Source: Dysidea avara
Lineage: Eukaryota; Porifera; Demospongiae; Dictyoceratida; Dysideidae
NCBI RefSeq assembly: GCF_963678975.1
Contig: NC_089272.1
Span: 42,599,391-42,663,390, forward strand
Direction: 5' to 3'
DNA: 64,000 nucleotides
The notes under the pieces were generated by a model. The model worked only from the letters and a program-made list of their open reading frames with translations. It ran no database searches and was not told where the DNA came from. A program made the translations under genes and the position numbers. Below are positions 33,269 to 44,097 of this stretch, in pieces. Numbering within the stretch: position 1 is the first letter of the stretch; every line of letters begins with the position of its first letter.

Positions 33269-33480
33269 CAGTAGACCCTCGGTTATCTGAACCCCATCAT
33301 CTTTCAGGCAACAGTAAAAGTGTTCAGATAAGTGAAGTGTTTGGATAAGTGAAGCCATAAAATTATATACAGAGCTCTGTTGGAATACTCTAATAGAACA
33401 TACACTTGTACTCAAATTACTCTAATAGAACAACCATTTCCAATTTTGAATAAACAAGGGTACAGATAAATGAGGGTATA
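33269..33480. mobile_element. pogo/Tigger-like MITE
   Basis: The left end TA-CAGTAGACCCTCGGTTATC is typical of pogo-type elements. Internal GTTCAGATAAGTGAAG/GGATAAGTGAAG repeats and two ACTCTAATAGAAC motifs follow. The right end GATAAATGAGGGTATA is an imperfect inverted copy. A diverged relative lies near 47420-47490. Confidence 0.65.
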
Positions 33481-33489
33481 ATTATTTCC

Positions 33490-34575
33490 TATTGATGTTA
33501 CTTGTTAGGTTCTTTGAGCATGATATGATTGGTAATTTTAATGGCACCACATCTATTGTGAAATAGTATGAATTAAGCAAATGTTGTACCAAATGTTTGG
33601 TGCTTTCATGAAAAAGTTAACGATTTTTTGCTTAGCTGCTCTACTAATAGGACTATCACATGAATACGATTAGTTACCACTGTGGTGGCTATTGTGTATG
33701 TGTGTGTAAAACCAAGGTTTGTAATTTTAGCCATTTAGCTATGCAGCAATCTTATTTCTACTTAATGATTAAATAATTTAGTATGTGCATGCATCAGTTA
33801 TGCTGCTCACAATGTGCATTTAAATCTGTTTACAGCAATAATTGTGAAAGATAAGAGTTACATTTGTTTACTTCAGTTAATACGTACCTATATACTGTAC
33901 ATGAAATGATTTTGATAAATCCTCTGCAAACATACTATGTGATGTACATAATATGAATATGTTTATAATCAACTTTACATAATATGTAGAATCTTATACT
34001 GTTGGGTAGCTAGTAACAATAAAAGTGATACTATTTGAATAAATAAACAGTAAAAGTTGTTTAGTGTTGTGGTATAGCTATACAATACAATAGCTTGCTA
34101 ATGAAACATACACAGATATCTCAATAAACACATATAGGAATCAGACTGCAGTGTATTCTACAGTAAGGTCAGGACAGATATTTAAAACTCCTAGCTTAAC
34201 ATTGTTCGACGATTGAATTATCTTCCATACGTATTTGAAGCATTAGCAAAGCATTTATAATATAGTTACAAGAACTGAAGATGTTCCAGCTGAAAAGTTG
34301 TCAAAGGCCTTTTGATGGTTTATGGGACACTGGGACCCCCAGAAAACTAGTCATAATCTCAAACCATATGAATATAACATATGTTCTAAATTGCCATTGG
34401 TATAATATACATACATGTACATAGGCCTTTCCAGACCAACTTATGTATAGGCTAATATAAGCTGTATATGTAATGGTATTGTAAGTTGCATTGCACACTA
34501 TACAAACAATTGATGTGTGTATTTGATTCTGATTACCATTGCTACATAAAATAATCAAGTAGAAGGGATCAAAAC
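33490..34575. other. AT-rich stretch, nothing recognised
   Basis: No open segment with splice sites, no repeat structure beyond short AT words. Confidence 0.45.
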
Positions 34576-34578
34576 CAC

Positions 34579-35620
34579 AAAAAGTAGTGAAACAAGGGAG
34601 GCCTGCAGATACACTAACAGAAATTTAATCCCCAACTCAGTCTATACCCATGACTGAATTGTGGATTAAATTTCCACTAGTATAGCTATCTGCAGGTGTA
34701 GGTGACCTCCCTTGTTTCATTACTTTTTATGGCCAATTGGCCATGACCCTTAATAAATCCCTGGTTTTGTTTTTCTTGTACCTGTTTGTTAACTGTTTTG
34801 CAACATATTTACAACTGGTAAACCAGTGCATATGACATTAAAAGAAAGAATGGCACCAGACTTAATGTTTCTGTTTGAGCACACATCCCAACTATCAATA
34901 CATTACTGAAATTAAAGCGGCTATTACACTTTGTTATCAGCTACTTTGGATTTCACCTCCATTGAAAAATCCCATACCACAACACCACATTTTTTATTAC
35001 ACAAGGCTGGAATCACTATTTACATATTACACAACTTTTGATATCGACAGCTGTTTAGCCCATCACACAGCATTAAAGAACATTATAAAAAGTGCCTCTG
35101 CAATCAATCCAGTCTCTACAGAAATTATTGACTATTTCTGCTGCAAACATAGGAAAACCATCATGTGCTACCGCTATTTGATACCCTGTGCTGTCAGCAA
35201 GAAGAAATGGGACACAAAGGGAGACAAAAGTAAGTCCATGATGTATATACATTGTACATAATTTAATATGTCAAAAGGCACCTGTTGGGCTGGAGGCAAT
35301 GTTTGTGAAAGTGAAAAAAGTCAAGTAACTAGCCTTAGCTGTTGTACTGTATGCTTGTCTGAAGGCATCATGCAGGCAAGTAATTATACAGTAGCTAGTT
35401 AGTAGAAAATTATGTTAAATAGCTTTCTTATAATTTTGTAACCACTTATAGGAAGCATTTTTGGCTGGTTTGAAAACACTTTTGGGCTTGATTCTACCTA
35501 ACCAATACTGTCAAGGCACCAAGAAGGTATTGTGAGGCTGGTTTCTGGTCAAATGTTTTTTGCGAGACAGTGTAAAGCTCCAAGATCGATAATATACAAT
35601 ACTACTATACTATATGATTC
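34579..35620 (+). mobile_element. Repeat family with 5' hairpin, copy 2
   Basis: Begins with hairpin 34579-34728 (AAAAAGTAGTGAAACAAGGG ... complement) in the same position as copy 1. The body aligns with copy 1 at TTGTACCTGTTTGTTAACTG, CATCACACAGCATTAAAGA, GTCAGCAAGAAGAAATGGGA and GTAAGTCCATGA, but lacks its tandem duplication and is more diverged and AT-rich, consistent with CpG decay. Confidence 0.6.
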
Positions 35621-36404
35621 AGTCATCAGTTACATAACAAAGAAGTGTAACTGAAACCAGTTATTGCTAGTCTTTACCTAATTCGTGGTCAGCTACAACC
35701 ACAAATGTGACCGGGCCTGTGAAAATAGGGCATGTGGGCACAAACTACACCCTGCCACATAACATCTCATATCTCAGTATTGGGATAGAATAGTTTCATT
35801 CTGTGACTTGCATTTTAAAGCCAATTAAATGTTGAATAAATGCTGAAAATTTCATGGTCAAGCAACAATGGAATACAAAGTTATGATGCATAGGCGGTGG
35901 AGACGGGGGGGCCAGGGGGGCCATGGCCCCCCCACTTTTTGGGACACTATTTGCAAGAAAAGATCGAGATACTCTAATCTAATCTAAAACAGCCAAGCTG
36001 TAAAAAAAGAGTGCGGCCCTGAGAAAGGCTATGGTGAAAAAAGATGTGAAATCCAAGGTGGCGGCCAAGAAATGGCTGTGATGGTAGGTTAATGGTAAAA
36101 ATTTAAATAACGACAATTCTGGTGAATTTTATGCCAAGACCAAGCGGCACCAAATTCACCTGAATTGTTGTTATTAAAATTTTTACCATTAACCTACCAT
36201 CACAGCCATTTCTTGGCCGCCACCTTGGATTTCACATCTTTTTTCACCATAGCCTTTCTGAGGGCCGCACTCTTTTTTACAGCTTGGCTGTTTTGGATTA
36301 GATTTCACTTCTTTTTGTAATTATATACCCCAAAGCCGGCCTATGGCCGGCTTTAGGGCTTTTTAACCTGTCATTTTTTCTTTACTACAGGAAGAAGAAA
36401 AGAT

Positions 36405-38596
36405 GAAGCAGGGTGATTTCTTTGTAGCTGACCTCTCTGCAAGGTGATCCTTCTAGCTGATCTCTCTACCGGATGACTTGTTTGTAGCTGAACTCTCTAC
36501 AGGGTGATTTGTTTGTAGCTGAACTCTGTACAAGGTAACTTCTTCTAGCTGATCTTTCTACAGGGTGATTTGTTTGTAGCTGAATTCTCTACAGGGAAAT
36601 TTGTTTGCAGCTGAACTCTCTACATGGTAGTTTCTTTGTAGCTGAACTCTCTACAATGTGACTTCTTCTAGTTGATCTCTCTACTAGATGACTTGTTTCT
36701 AACTGAACTCTCGACAGTGTGGTCTGTTCACAGCGGAACTTTCTACTAGGTGATTTATTTGCAGCTGAACTCTCTACAAGGTGACTTCTTCTAGCTGATC
36801 TTTCTAAAGGGCATATTTGTTTGTAGCTGAGTTCTCTACAGGGTGATTTGTTTGCAGCTGAACTCTCTACAATGTGACTTCTTCTAGCTGAACTCTCTAC
36901 AGGGTGACTTGTTTCTAGCTGATCTCTCTACAGGGTGACTTGTTTCTAGCTGAACTCTCTACAGGTGATTTGTTTGCAGCTGAACTCTCTACATGGTGGT
37001 TTCTTTGTAGCTGAACTCTCTACAAAGTAACTTCTTCTAGCTGATCTTTCTACAGGGCATATTTGTTTGTAGCTGAGTTCTCTACAGGGTGATTTGTTTG
37101 CAGCTGAACTCTCTACATGGTAGTTCCTTTGTAGCTGAACTCTCTACAATGTGACTTCTTCTAGCTGAATTCTCTATAGGGTGACTTGTTTCTAGCTGAT
37201 CTCTCTACAGGGTGACTTGTTTCTAGCTGAACTCTCTACAGGTGATTTGTTTGCAGCTGAACTCTCTACATGGTGGTTTCTTTGTAGCTGAACTCTCTAC
37301 AAGATAACTTCTTCTAGCTGATCTTTCTACAGGGCATATTTGTTTGTAGCTGAGTTCTCTACAGGGTGATTTGTTTGCAGCTGAACTCTCTACATGGTAG
37401 TTCCTTTGTAGCTGAACTCTCTACAATGTGACTTCTTCTAGCTGAATTCTCTATAGGGTGACTTGTTTCTAGCTGATCTCTCTACAGGGTGACTTGTTTC
37501 TAGCTGAACTCTCTACAGGTGATTTGTTTGCAGCTGAACTCTCTACATGGTGGTTTCTTTGTAGCTGAACTCTCTACAATATAACTTCTTCTAGCTGATC
37601 TTTCTACAGGGCATATTTGTTTGTAGCTGAGTTCTCTACAGGGTGATTTGTTTGCAGCTGAACTCTCTACATGGTAGTTCCTTTGTAGCTGAACTCTCTA
37701 CAATGTGACTTCTTCTAGCTTAACTCTCTACAGGGTGACTTGTTTCTAGCTGATCTCTCTAAAGTGTAACTTGTTTCTAGCTGAACTCTCTACAGGGTGA
37801 ATTGTTTGTAGCTGAATTCTCTACAGGGCAATTTGTTTGCAGCTGAAGTCTCTACATGGTAGTTTCTTTGTAGCTGAACTCTCTACAATGTAACTTCTTC
37901 TAGCTGAACTCTCTACAGGGTGACTTGTTTGTAGTTGAACCCTATACAGGGTGATTTTCTTGTAGCTGAACTCTCTACAATGTACCTTCTTCTAGCTGAA
38001 CTCTCTACAGGGTGACTTGTTTGTAGTTGAACCCTATACAGGGTGATTTTCTTGTAGCTGAACTCTCTACAAGGTAACTTCTCCTAGCTGATCTTTCTAC
38101 AGGGTGATTTGTTTGTCTCTACGGGGCAATTTGTTTGCAACTGAACTCTCTACATAGTAATTTCTTTGTAGCTGAACTCTCTACAATGTAACTTCTTCTA
38201 GCTGATCTCTCTACAGGGTGACTTCTTTCTAGCTGAACTCTCTACAGGGTGATTTGTTTGTAGCTGAACTCTCTACAATGTAACTTCTTCTAACTGAACT
38301 CTCTACAGGATGACTTGTTTCTAGCTGATCTTTCTACAAAGTGACTTCTTTTAGCTGATCTATCTACAAGATGACTTGTTTCTAACTGAACTCTCTACAG
38401 TGTGATCTGTTTATAGCAGAACTTTCTACTGGGTGATTTGTTTGCAGCTAAACTCTTTGCATGATTGTTTCTTTGTAACTGAACTCTCTACAATGTGACT
38501 TCTTCTAGCTGATCTCTCTTGTTTCTAACTGAACTCTCTATAGTGTGATCTGTTCATAGCGGAACTTTCTACTGGGTGATTTGTTTGCAGCTATCT
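36405..38596. repeat. 31-bp minisatellite, copy B, with 277-bp higher-order repeat
   Basis: About 70 units of GTAGCTGAACTCTCTACAGG plus a variable GTGATTTGTTT part. Between about 36961 and 37790 a nine-unit block repeats three times: ACAGGTGATT occurs at 36961, 37238 and 37515, exactly 277 bp apart, with the internal order of variants retained. Confidence 0.95.
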
Positions 38597-39077
38597 CCAT
38601 GGTCTTTATCCCGATTCCTTTCAAACCACAAAAAGGCACTCCTACGATGTTGCTCCATCTACATATCAATTTTCAACTGATTCCTCCAAGGCGTTTACCC
38701 TGTAGGCGTAACAGACCTTCGACCTTATTTTACGCAAATAATCGGTCATAACTCCGTGAATGTTCATCGGATTCCTACTAAAGTTGGTACAGAGATCCGC
38801 CTTAATGAGCCTTTTAAGTGTGCCAAATTTCAGACCAATCCAAGCACGCATTCGTGTTTTATGGCGAATTTTGCGAAGTGTGCGAAATGAAGAAAAAAAA
38901 CGAAGAAATTAAAACGAAATTTTGTTCGCTCGTATCTCGGAAATGGCTGGAGCGAGTTTCTTCAAATTTGGTATGTAGACTCCCCTAACTGGGCGGCACG
39001 TCTCTAGCAAATTTGGATCCAATCGGATACGGGATCACAGAGGGGTGTGAAAATTGCGTTTTCTTTCTTCCTGTTAA

Positions 39078-39397
39078 TGCACCTATCAATGTTAAGCCCC
39101 ACTACCCCCCTCCCGGGCTTACTAAGGGATTAGTGGGAGATTTTCGCCGATTTGATCAGAAATTTTGCCCCACTAGTGGGGCATTTGACCGTTTGAAATT
39201 TTTGGCGTTTGCTTTAGCTTGCGAGCTATAAGAATTGATCTGTTTCCTAAAGTTTATTCCAGCAATACTACATGGAGATTTGACCACTAGTTGTTCCCCA
39301 GTGGGTGGAGAATTTGATTTTTCAAAAAGTCAAATCCCCACCATTTCCCCCACTATGCCCGGGAGGGGGGAGGTGGAGGATAACATTGATAGGTGCA
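39078..39397. mobile_element. Innermost MITE, TGCACCTATCAATG ends, TAA target duplication
   Basis: Ends TGCACCTATCAATGTTA ... TAACATTGATAGGTGCA, then CCCCTCCCGGGC-type subterminal repeats. TAA flanks both ends. The empty site can be read in the fragment at 23344 (CTGTCAATATAC) and inverted in copy A, confirming the insertion. A 3-bp TWA duplication fits PIF/Harbinger. Interior has inverted ACTAGTGGGG/CCCCAGTGGG words; no gene. Confidence 0.85.
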
Positions 39398-39978
39398 TAA
39401 TATACTCACGGTGTGGCGCGCCGGCTTCTTGGGCCGCACGACACACTATCGTGTGTCTTGATATAGAACAGTCAGGATCTGGATACTCTAATAGAGCAGT
39501 CACCGTATTCAGAGAAGCAGTGTAGCAAATTCCTTAGCTACGTAGTATGTGTAGTTATAAATAAGGAGATGTAATTGGTGGAGAGCAGCTATTGTCAGCA
39601 GGCTGTGACCTTTTTTTTTTTTTCTTTTTTGGTCTTCAACTTACAGCTGGCCTGGCCCCCTCACTCTTTGGCCTGCTCCACCGCCCCTGTTATGATGCAT
39701 CCAAGTTTGAAAAAGTAGGCAATTTTTATGTGCCCACATGCCCTATTATTGCAGGCCCGGTCACAAATTATTTTGCAATCCCTTAATATTTTGTATACAT
39801 AGAAAATTAATGATATGTGTATACCCAAACTTTAATGGTATTACAACCTGAATGATAAAGAAGAATGCATACACATTCAAGTGGATATGCATGATAGTGT
39901 CTTATCAATACCAAGACTGTGAAATTTATATCCATAATCTCATATACATATCTGTCATACCTTTCAATCAGCAATGAC

Positions 39979-40303
39979 AATTTGTATGATATGATATTTT
40001 GCTAATGATATACCTGCGATGGTCAGCCACCATATTGGTGTGGCATATGATTACAGCGTACGACTACATAATATATTTTATAGTAAAGGATACCTCAGTA
40101 CCCAGACTCCTTAAAATTCTAAATTCTTTCTGTTTTCCCCTGTACATATGTCTGGTCTAGAATCACCACTGGAAGAAATTGTACTGAGGTATTCTTTACT
40201 ATAAAATATATTATGTAGTCGTATGCTGTAATCATATGCCACACCAATATGGTGGCTGACCATCGCAGGTATATCATTAGCAAAATTTCATATCATACAA
40301 ATT
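39979..40303. repeat. Hairpin element, about 120-bp arms
   Basis: The arms ATTTGTATGATATGATATTT ... are inverted at 40188-40303, including TGCGATGGTCAGCCACCATA and TATAGTAAAGGATACCTCAG. The loop is about 80 bp. No clear target duplication. Confidence 0.85.
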
Positions 40304-40567
40304 AAAATAACATGATGTACCAGTTTGTTTATTGCGCACTATATGTACATGTATGTTATTAAAGTATACAACAACATGATAATTATGTTTACCTTTCAAT
40401 AATTTGTTATATACATTGTGTTTGCTGTAGCTATATATAATATTATTATTAAAGAAATTATAATTTACTTTATATGTAGTACGTTCTAGTTGCAGTATTA
40501 TGGTAATATACTTGTACGCATGTTAGTAACAATCACTGGATTATGTACATACTCAATTGTTTTATAG

Positions 40568-43500
40568 GTAAAGCAGTGGTCCAGGTTTCTCACCTTACTA
40601 CTAACAGTGCATCTTGTCCCAGCCACCAAAGTATATTATGTTCTACCTGATAATATTTCTCCTGTACATTATCCATCTCAACCATGTGCTCAATACCTAC
40701 AGGATAATAGTACATTATCTTTTGTGTCTGATGTTGAATATCACTTCTTACCAGGAGAACACCAAGTTACCACCAACATGATGATTCAGGGTGTTGAAAA
40801 TTTATCATTATCTGGAAGTGCATTGTCAAATCCCTATGCAACACTTAGATGCCATTCAGGAGTATTTATTAGCATTCGGCCTTCCACTAATATCACAATC
40901 ACTGGTGTATCAATTATACACTGTGGTAGCAACTTAGCTAGTTTACTTGTGAACAATTGTGAAAATTGTACCATCACAAATGTAAATTTTTATCCTCCTA
41001 CAAAGTGTTACAGTATAGCAGGGATAAACTTACTAGGAGAAAGTTATTTGGTAAATATAGCAGTTAATTTAAATGCATCATCAAGTGATGCATGTGGAAA
41101 GGGGATTTTCCTGATGCATAATGGCAGCATCAGTACTAACCGCATAATCAACAGCACAACAATTATCAGCAACTTCTCAGTTGATGGCACAGATTTTCTC
41201 CACTGCCTTTCAAATGACAATAGCACTAATACAATTCTTGAAGGAATTATTCTAACAATTTTGTTACAACAAACTGAGTATATACACAGTTACCATTATA
41301 ATATGTCACTCTTTGATTAATAAACTGTATTACTCTGGAGAACCCATTGTATTTGACGTCTTGATGAATTGTAATGTAACATTTGAAAATTGCACATTTG
41401 CACAGATAAAATATATATCAATAACGAAAGATAAAGATAGCAAAACATATTCACTACCACCAATGATAAGTATGAGCACGCCGAACTCAAATGTATTAAT
41501 CACATTTGCATACTGTACTTTTCACTTAAATGTGCTTTCATGTATACTGGCATTAATTGATATTGATTTATACCATGTTCCAAATGACTGTCAGCTCCCA
41601 TTCAGTAGCACTATTGTCATAGAGTCGTGTACTTTTACTCAAAATTGTGGAGGAGCATTAAAAATTGGCAGCGAATAGGCACACAACAACACAGCAAAAA
41701 TTTTATTGCTTGGAGATATTTCAATTTCATACACAACTAAGACTGTTTATGTTGTATTCTTCAAAAATGTAGCTGTTTATCTGAATGGGACAATAAATGT
41801 TTTGAAGAATGGTGCATACACTGTATTTCTGTTTCTTTCATGTACTATAACTGTTAATGGAAACTCTAAGGCTGCATCCAGTTGGTGTACATCTGGTTTT
41901 TCTAAAATCAAATACCAGATACATTAAAGTAGAGGAATATACAAATATTACATTTCTTGATAATAACTATTGCTACTTGATTACATTAGATGAACATAGC
42001 AATAGAACTTATTGTCCATTCCAGTACATAACTTCTAATAGTACATACAATAATCCACCATCAACTGACCACTATGCAATTATTTATACTGGAAATTATG
42101 GTAGTGATTCTTATGACAGCTACATGACTATTTATTATCTAAGTATTCACTGTAAATGGCTACCTGAAGCAGCATATTATGGCTATCATTCTAGATCAAT
42201 AAATGAGAAAATAATTGATATCCCACATCATAAAAAATATGAAGCAGCAACCACTAGAATATGTTTGTGTTCATCAAATGGTGGTTATAATTGTAGCATT
42301 GATGAAGTGGGGCCTATTTATCCTGGTCAAATGTTACAAATAAATATATCAATACCAAATAAAAAGGAGATGTCAGTTGTTTACAATGAAATACATGATA
42401 TTTTATTACCTACATCAGCTTGCACAGTTACCCATCAAACTGATGATGAATTAATAAATGCACTTAATGGAGACTGCAACACTCTCGATTTTGTGATTGT
42501 TTCTAATTCCACCAAAGGATGTGAGCTTTTCTTTAAAGTAGAACCAGATGGAAGCAATTACATTCCAAACTTAAGTGATTCTTTTATGTGCAACTCTCAC
42601 AATGTCCAGTTGGGTTTTCCTTACTTGATGGAATTTGTGACTGTGATTTGATCCTATCTAACAGTGACTTGCACATTGAAACTTGTTACATTGAACAAGC
42701 TGCTATCATACGTCCTGCTAACAGTTGGATATCTAGTGACATATCATTAAATGGTGCAAAATACTTGTTATCAGCTACTTGTCCTATGGATTATTATTTA
42801 CCACACTCATCAGCTCTCAATTTATCTAATCCTGACTTACAGTGTCAGTTTAATAGGAGTGGTATCTTGTGTTCACAATGTCAACATGGACTTAGTATGG
42901 TATTTGGATCATCAAGGTGTATGAAGTGTACTAATGTACATATTCTCATCACTCCCATAGTAATAGTGGCAGGAATTGTTTTGGTAGTGTTACTTTATCT
43001 TCTCAACCTCACAGTTACTAATGGAACTATCAATGGAATAATATTTTATGCTAACATTGTTAGTATCAATGAGTCTGTTTTCCTGGTAAATGATAATGTG
43101 TTTAAACCTCTTAAAGTGTTTATCTCTTTCATCAACTTAGATTTGGGTATTGAGACATGTTATTACAATGGGCTGGACAGTTATGCTAAGATGTGGCTAC
43201 AGTTATTCTTTCCATTGTATCTGATATTGATAGCTACTTTCATTATCATAGCAAGTCGCTACTCCTACAGAATACAATGACTAACATATACTAGATCTCT
43301 TCCTGTACTAGCTACGTTGTTCCTACTATCCTACACAGGTATCCTCAGAGCTGTATCAACAGTGTTGTTCTCTTATTCTACCATAACTGAACTACCAAGT
43401 GGTCATCAACAGTTAGTGTGGTCTATTGATGCCAGTGTTCCATTGTTTGGAGTAAAGTTTACCATACTGTTCATCATATGTCTTGTGTTGTTCTTAATAT

Positions 43501-44097
43501 TGATTCTTTTTAAGATATTTGCAAGATGTTTACAATTTAAAATAGTATACCACTTTAGGCCATTGCTAGTTACAGTTAAAGAGTCTTACAAAAGTGAATT
43601 CCACTATTGGTTTGCACTAAATATTGTGATAAGAAATATATTCCTTACCTTACACACAGTGAGAGCAAACATACAGTTAATGATTTGCACATTTGTGCTA
43701 GTGTGTTTATGTGCAGCTAGTGGATACTTGCAGCCATACAAAGACAAAATTGCAAACATTCAAGAACTTTTTCTCTTACTAAATCTTACTGTACTATATA
43801 GTACAACTTATCACAGTTTTTGGCAATGCATTATTATCATTAATTTCAAATGTCATGATCACTGCTACTTTGCTTCACTTTAGCATGATTCTGTTGTACC
43901 ATTTTCTCACTTACACATGTCACTGTAATATCATGAGGACATTGGTTGATGTTAAGGAAATGCTGAAAAATTTCCTTAGTAATGAAAGTGCTACATGCCA
44001 TTCAAATGATATGTGGTTGTTGAACATTCCTGAGGATGCTTACAACAATGATTACCATGAAGTATTGGATAATAGTACAAGTTATCTCAATAACTGA
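40568..44097 (+). pseudogene. Beta-helix ectodomain / multi-pass membrane protein, copy 1 (broken)
   Basis: The exon opens after a TTTTATAG acceptor at 40567. QWSRFLTLLLTVHLVPA is a signal peptide. About 650 residues of N-glycosylation-rich repeats follow (CTITNVNFY, ITFAYCTF, VIESCTF: right-handed beta-helix rungs), then a cysteine cluster (CSQCQHGLSMVFGSSRCMKC) and eight or so membrane segments (from about 42950), ending in an acidic tail. Compared with copy 2, the frame breaks at about 41313, 41870, 42590 and 43810, and has stops at 41676-41678 and 43278-43280 (an arginine codon in copy 2). I recall a large sponge-specific family with this layout, possibly receptor-like (memory). Six independent lesions make it a pseudogene unless the sequence has indel errors. 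Confidence 0.75.

Larger units (their letters stand above)
35979..39462 (+). mobile_element. Third level: fold-back element with minisatellite, copy B
   Basis: Inserted into the MITE between CTCTAAT and ATAGAAC, leaving at most a 2-bp AT duplication. It starts with a 327-bp hairpin (35979-36305; arms include CAGCCAAGCTGTAAAAAAAG and AGGTGGCGGCCAAGAAATGG). A CCGGCCTATGGCCGG palindrome linker, the 31-bp array and a body of about 480 bp shared with copy A follow. It ends in a short hairpin (GACACACTATCGTGTGTC) directly before TTGAT. A terminal hairpin at one end, a near-absent target duplication and an internal tandem array recall Helitron-like/Helentron non-autonomous elements, but the canonical CTRR end is missing. 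Confidence 0.75.
35889..39689. mobile_element. Second level: GGCGGTGGAG MITE, flanks TTATGATGCAT
   Basis: Same element as 20235-20521, with left half 35889-35978 and right half 39463-39689. TTATGATGCAT is found at both edges (35881-35891, 39690-39700), containing the 8-bp duplication. It is split inside its ACTCTAATAGAACAGTCA motif. Confidence 0.85.
35706..39765. mobile_element. Outer MITE of a four-level nest (GTGACCGGGCC ends)
   Basis: Ends TGTGACCGGGCCTG ... CAGGCCCGGTCACA, subterminally AGGGCATGTGGGCAC / GTGCCCACATGCCCT. Without the inserted DNA it would be about 250 bp. It is interrupted at 35889-39689 by the next element. Confidence 0.8.

Noticed and set aside
40607..44097. Treating the seven overlapping frames as exons of an intact gene
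   Set aside because: Junctions lack GT/AG sites, and alignment with the inverted copy places single-base indels and stops at each break.
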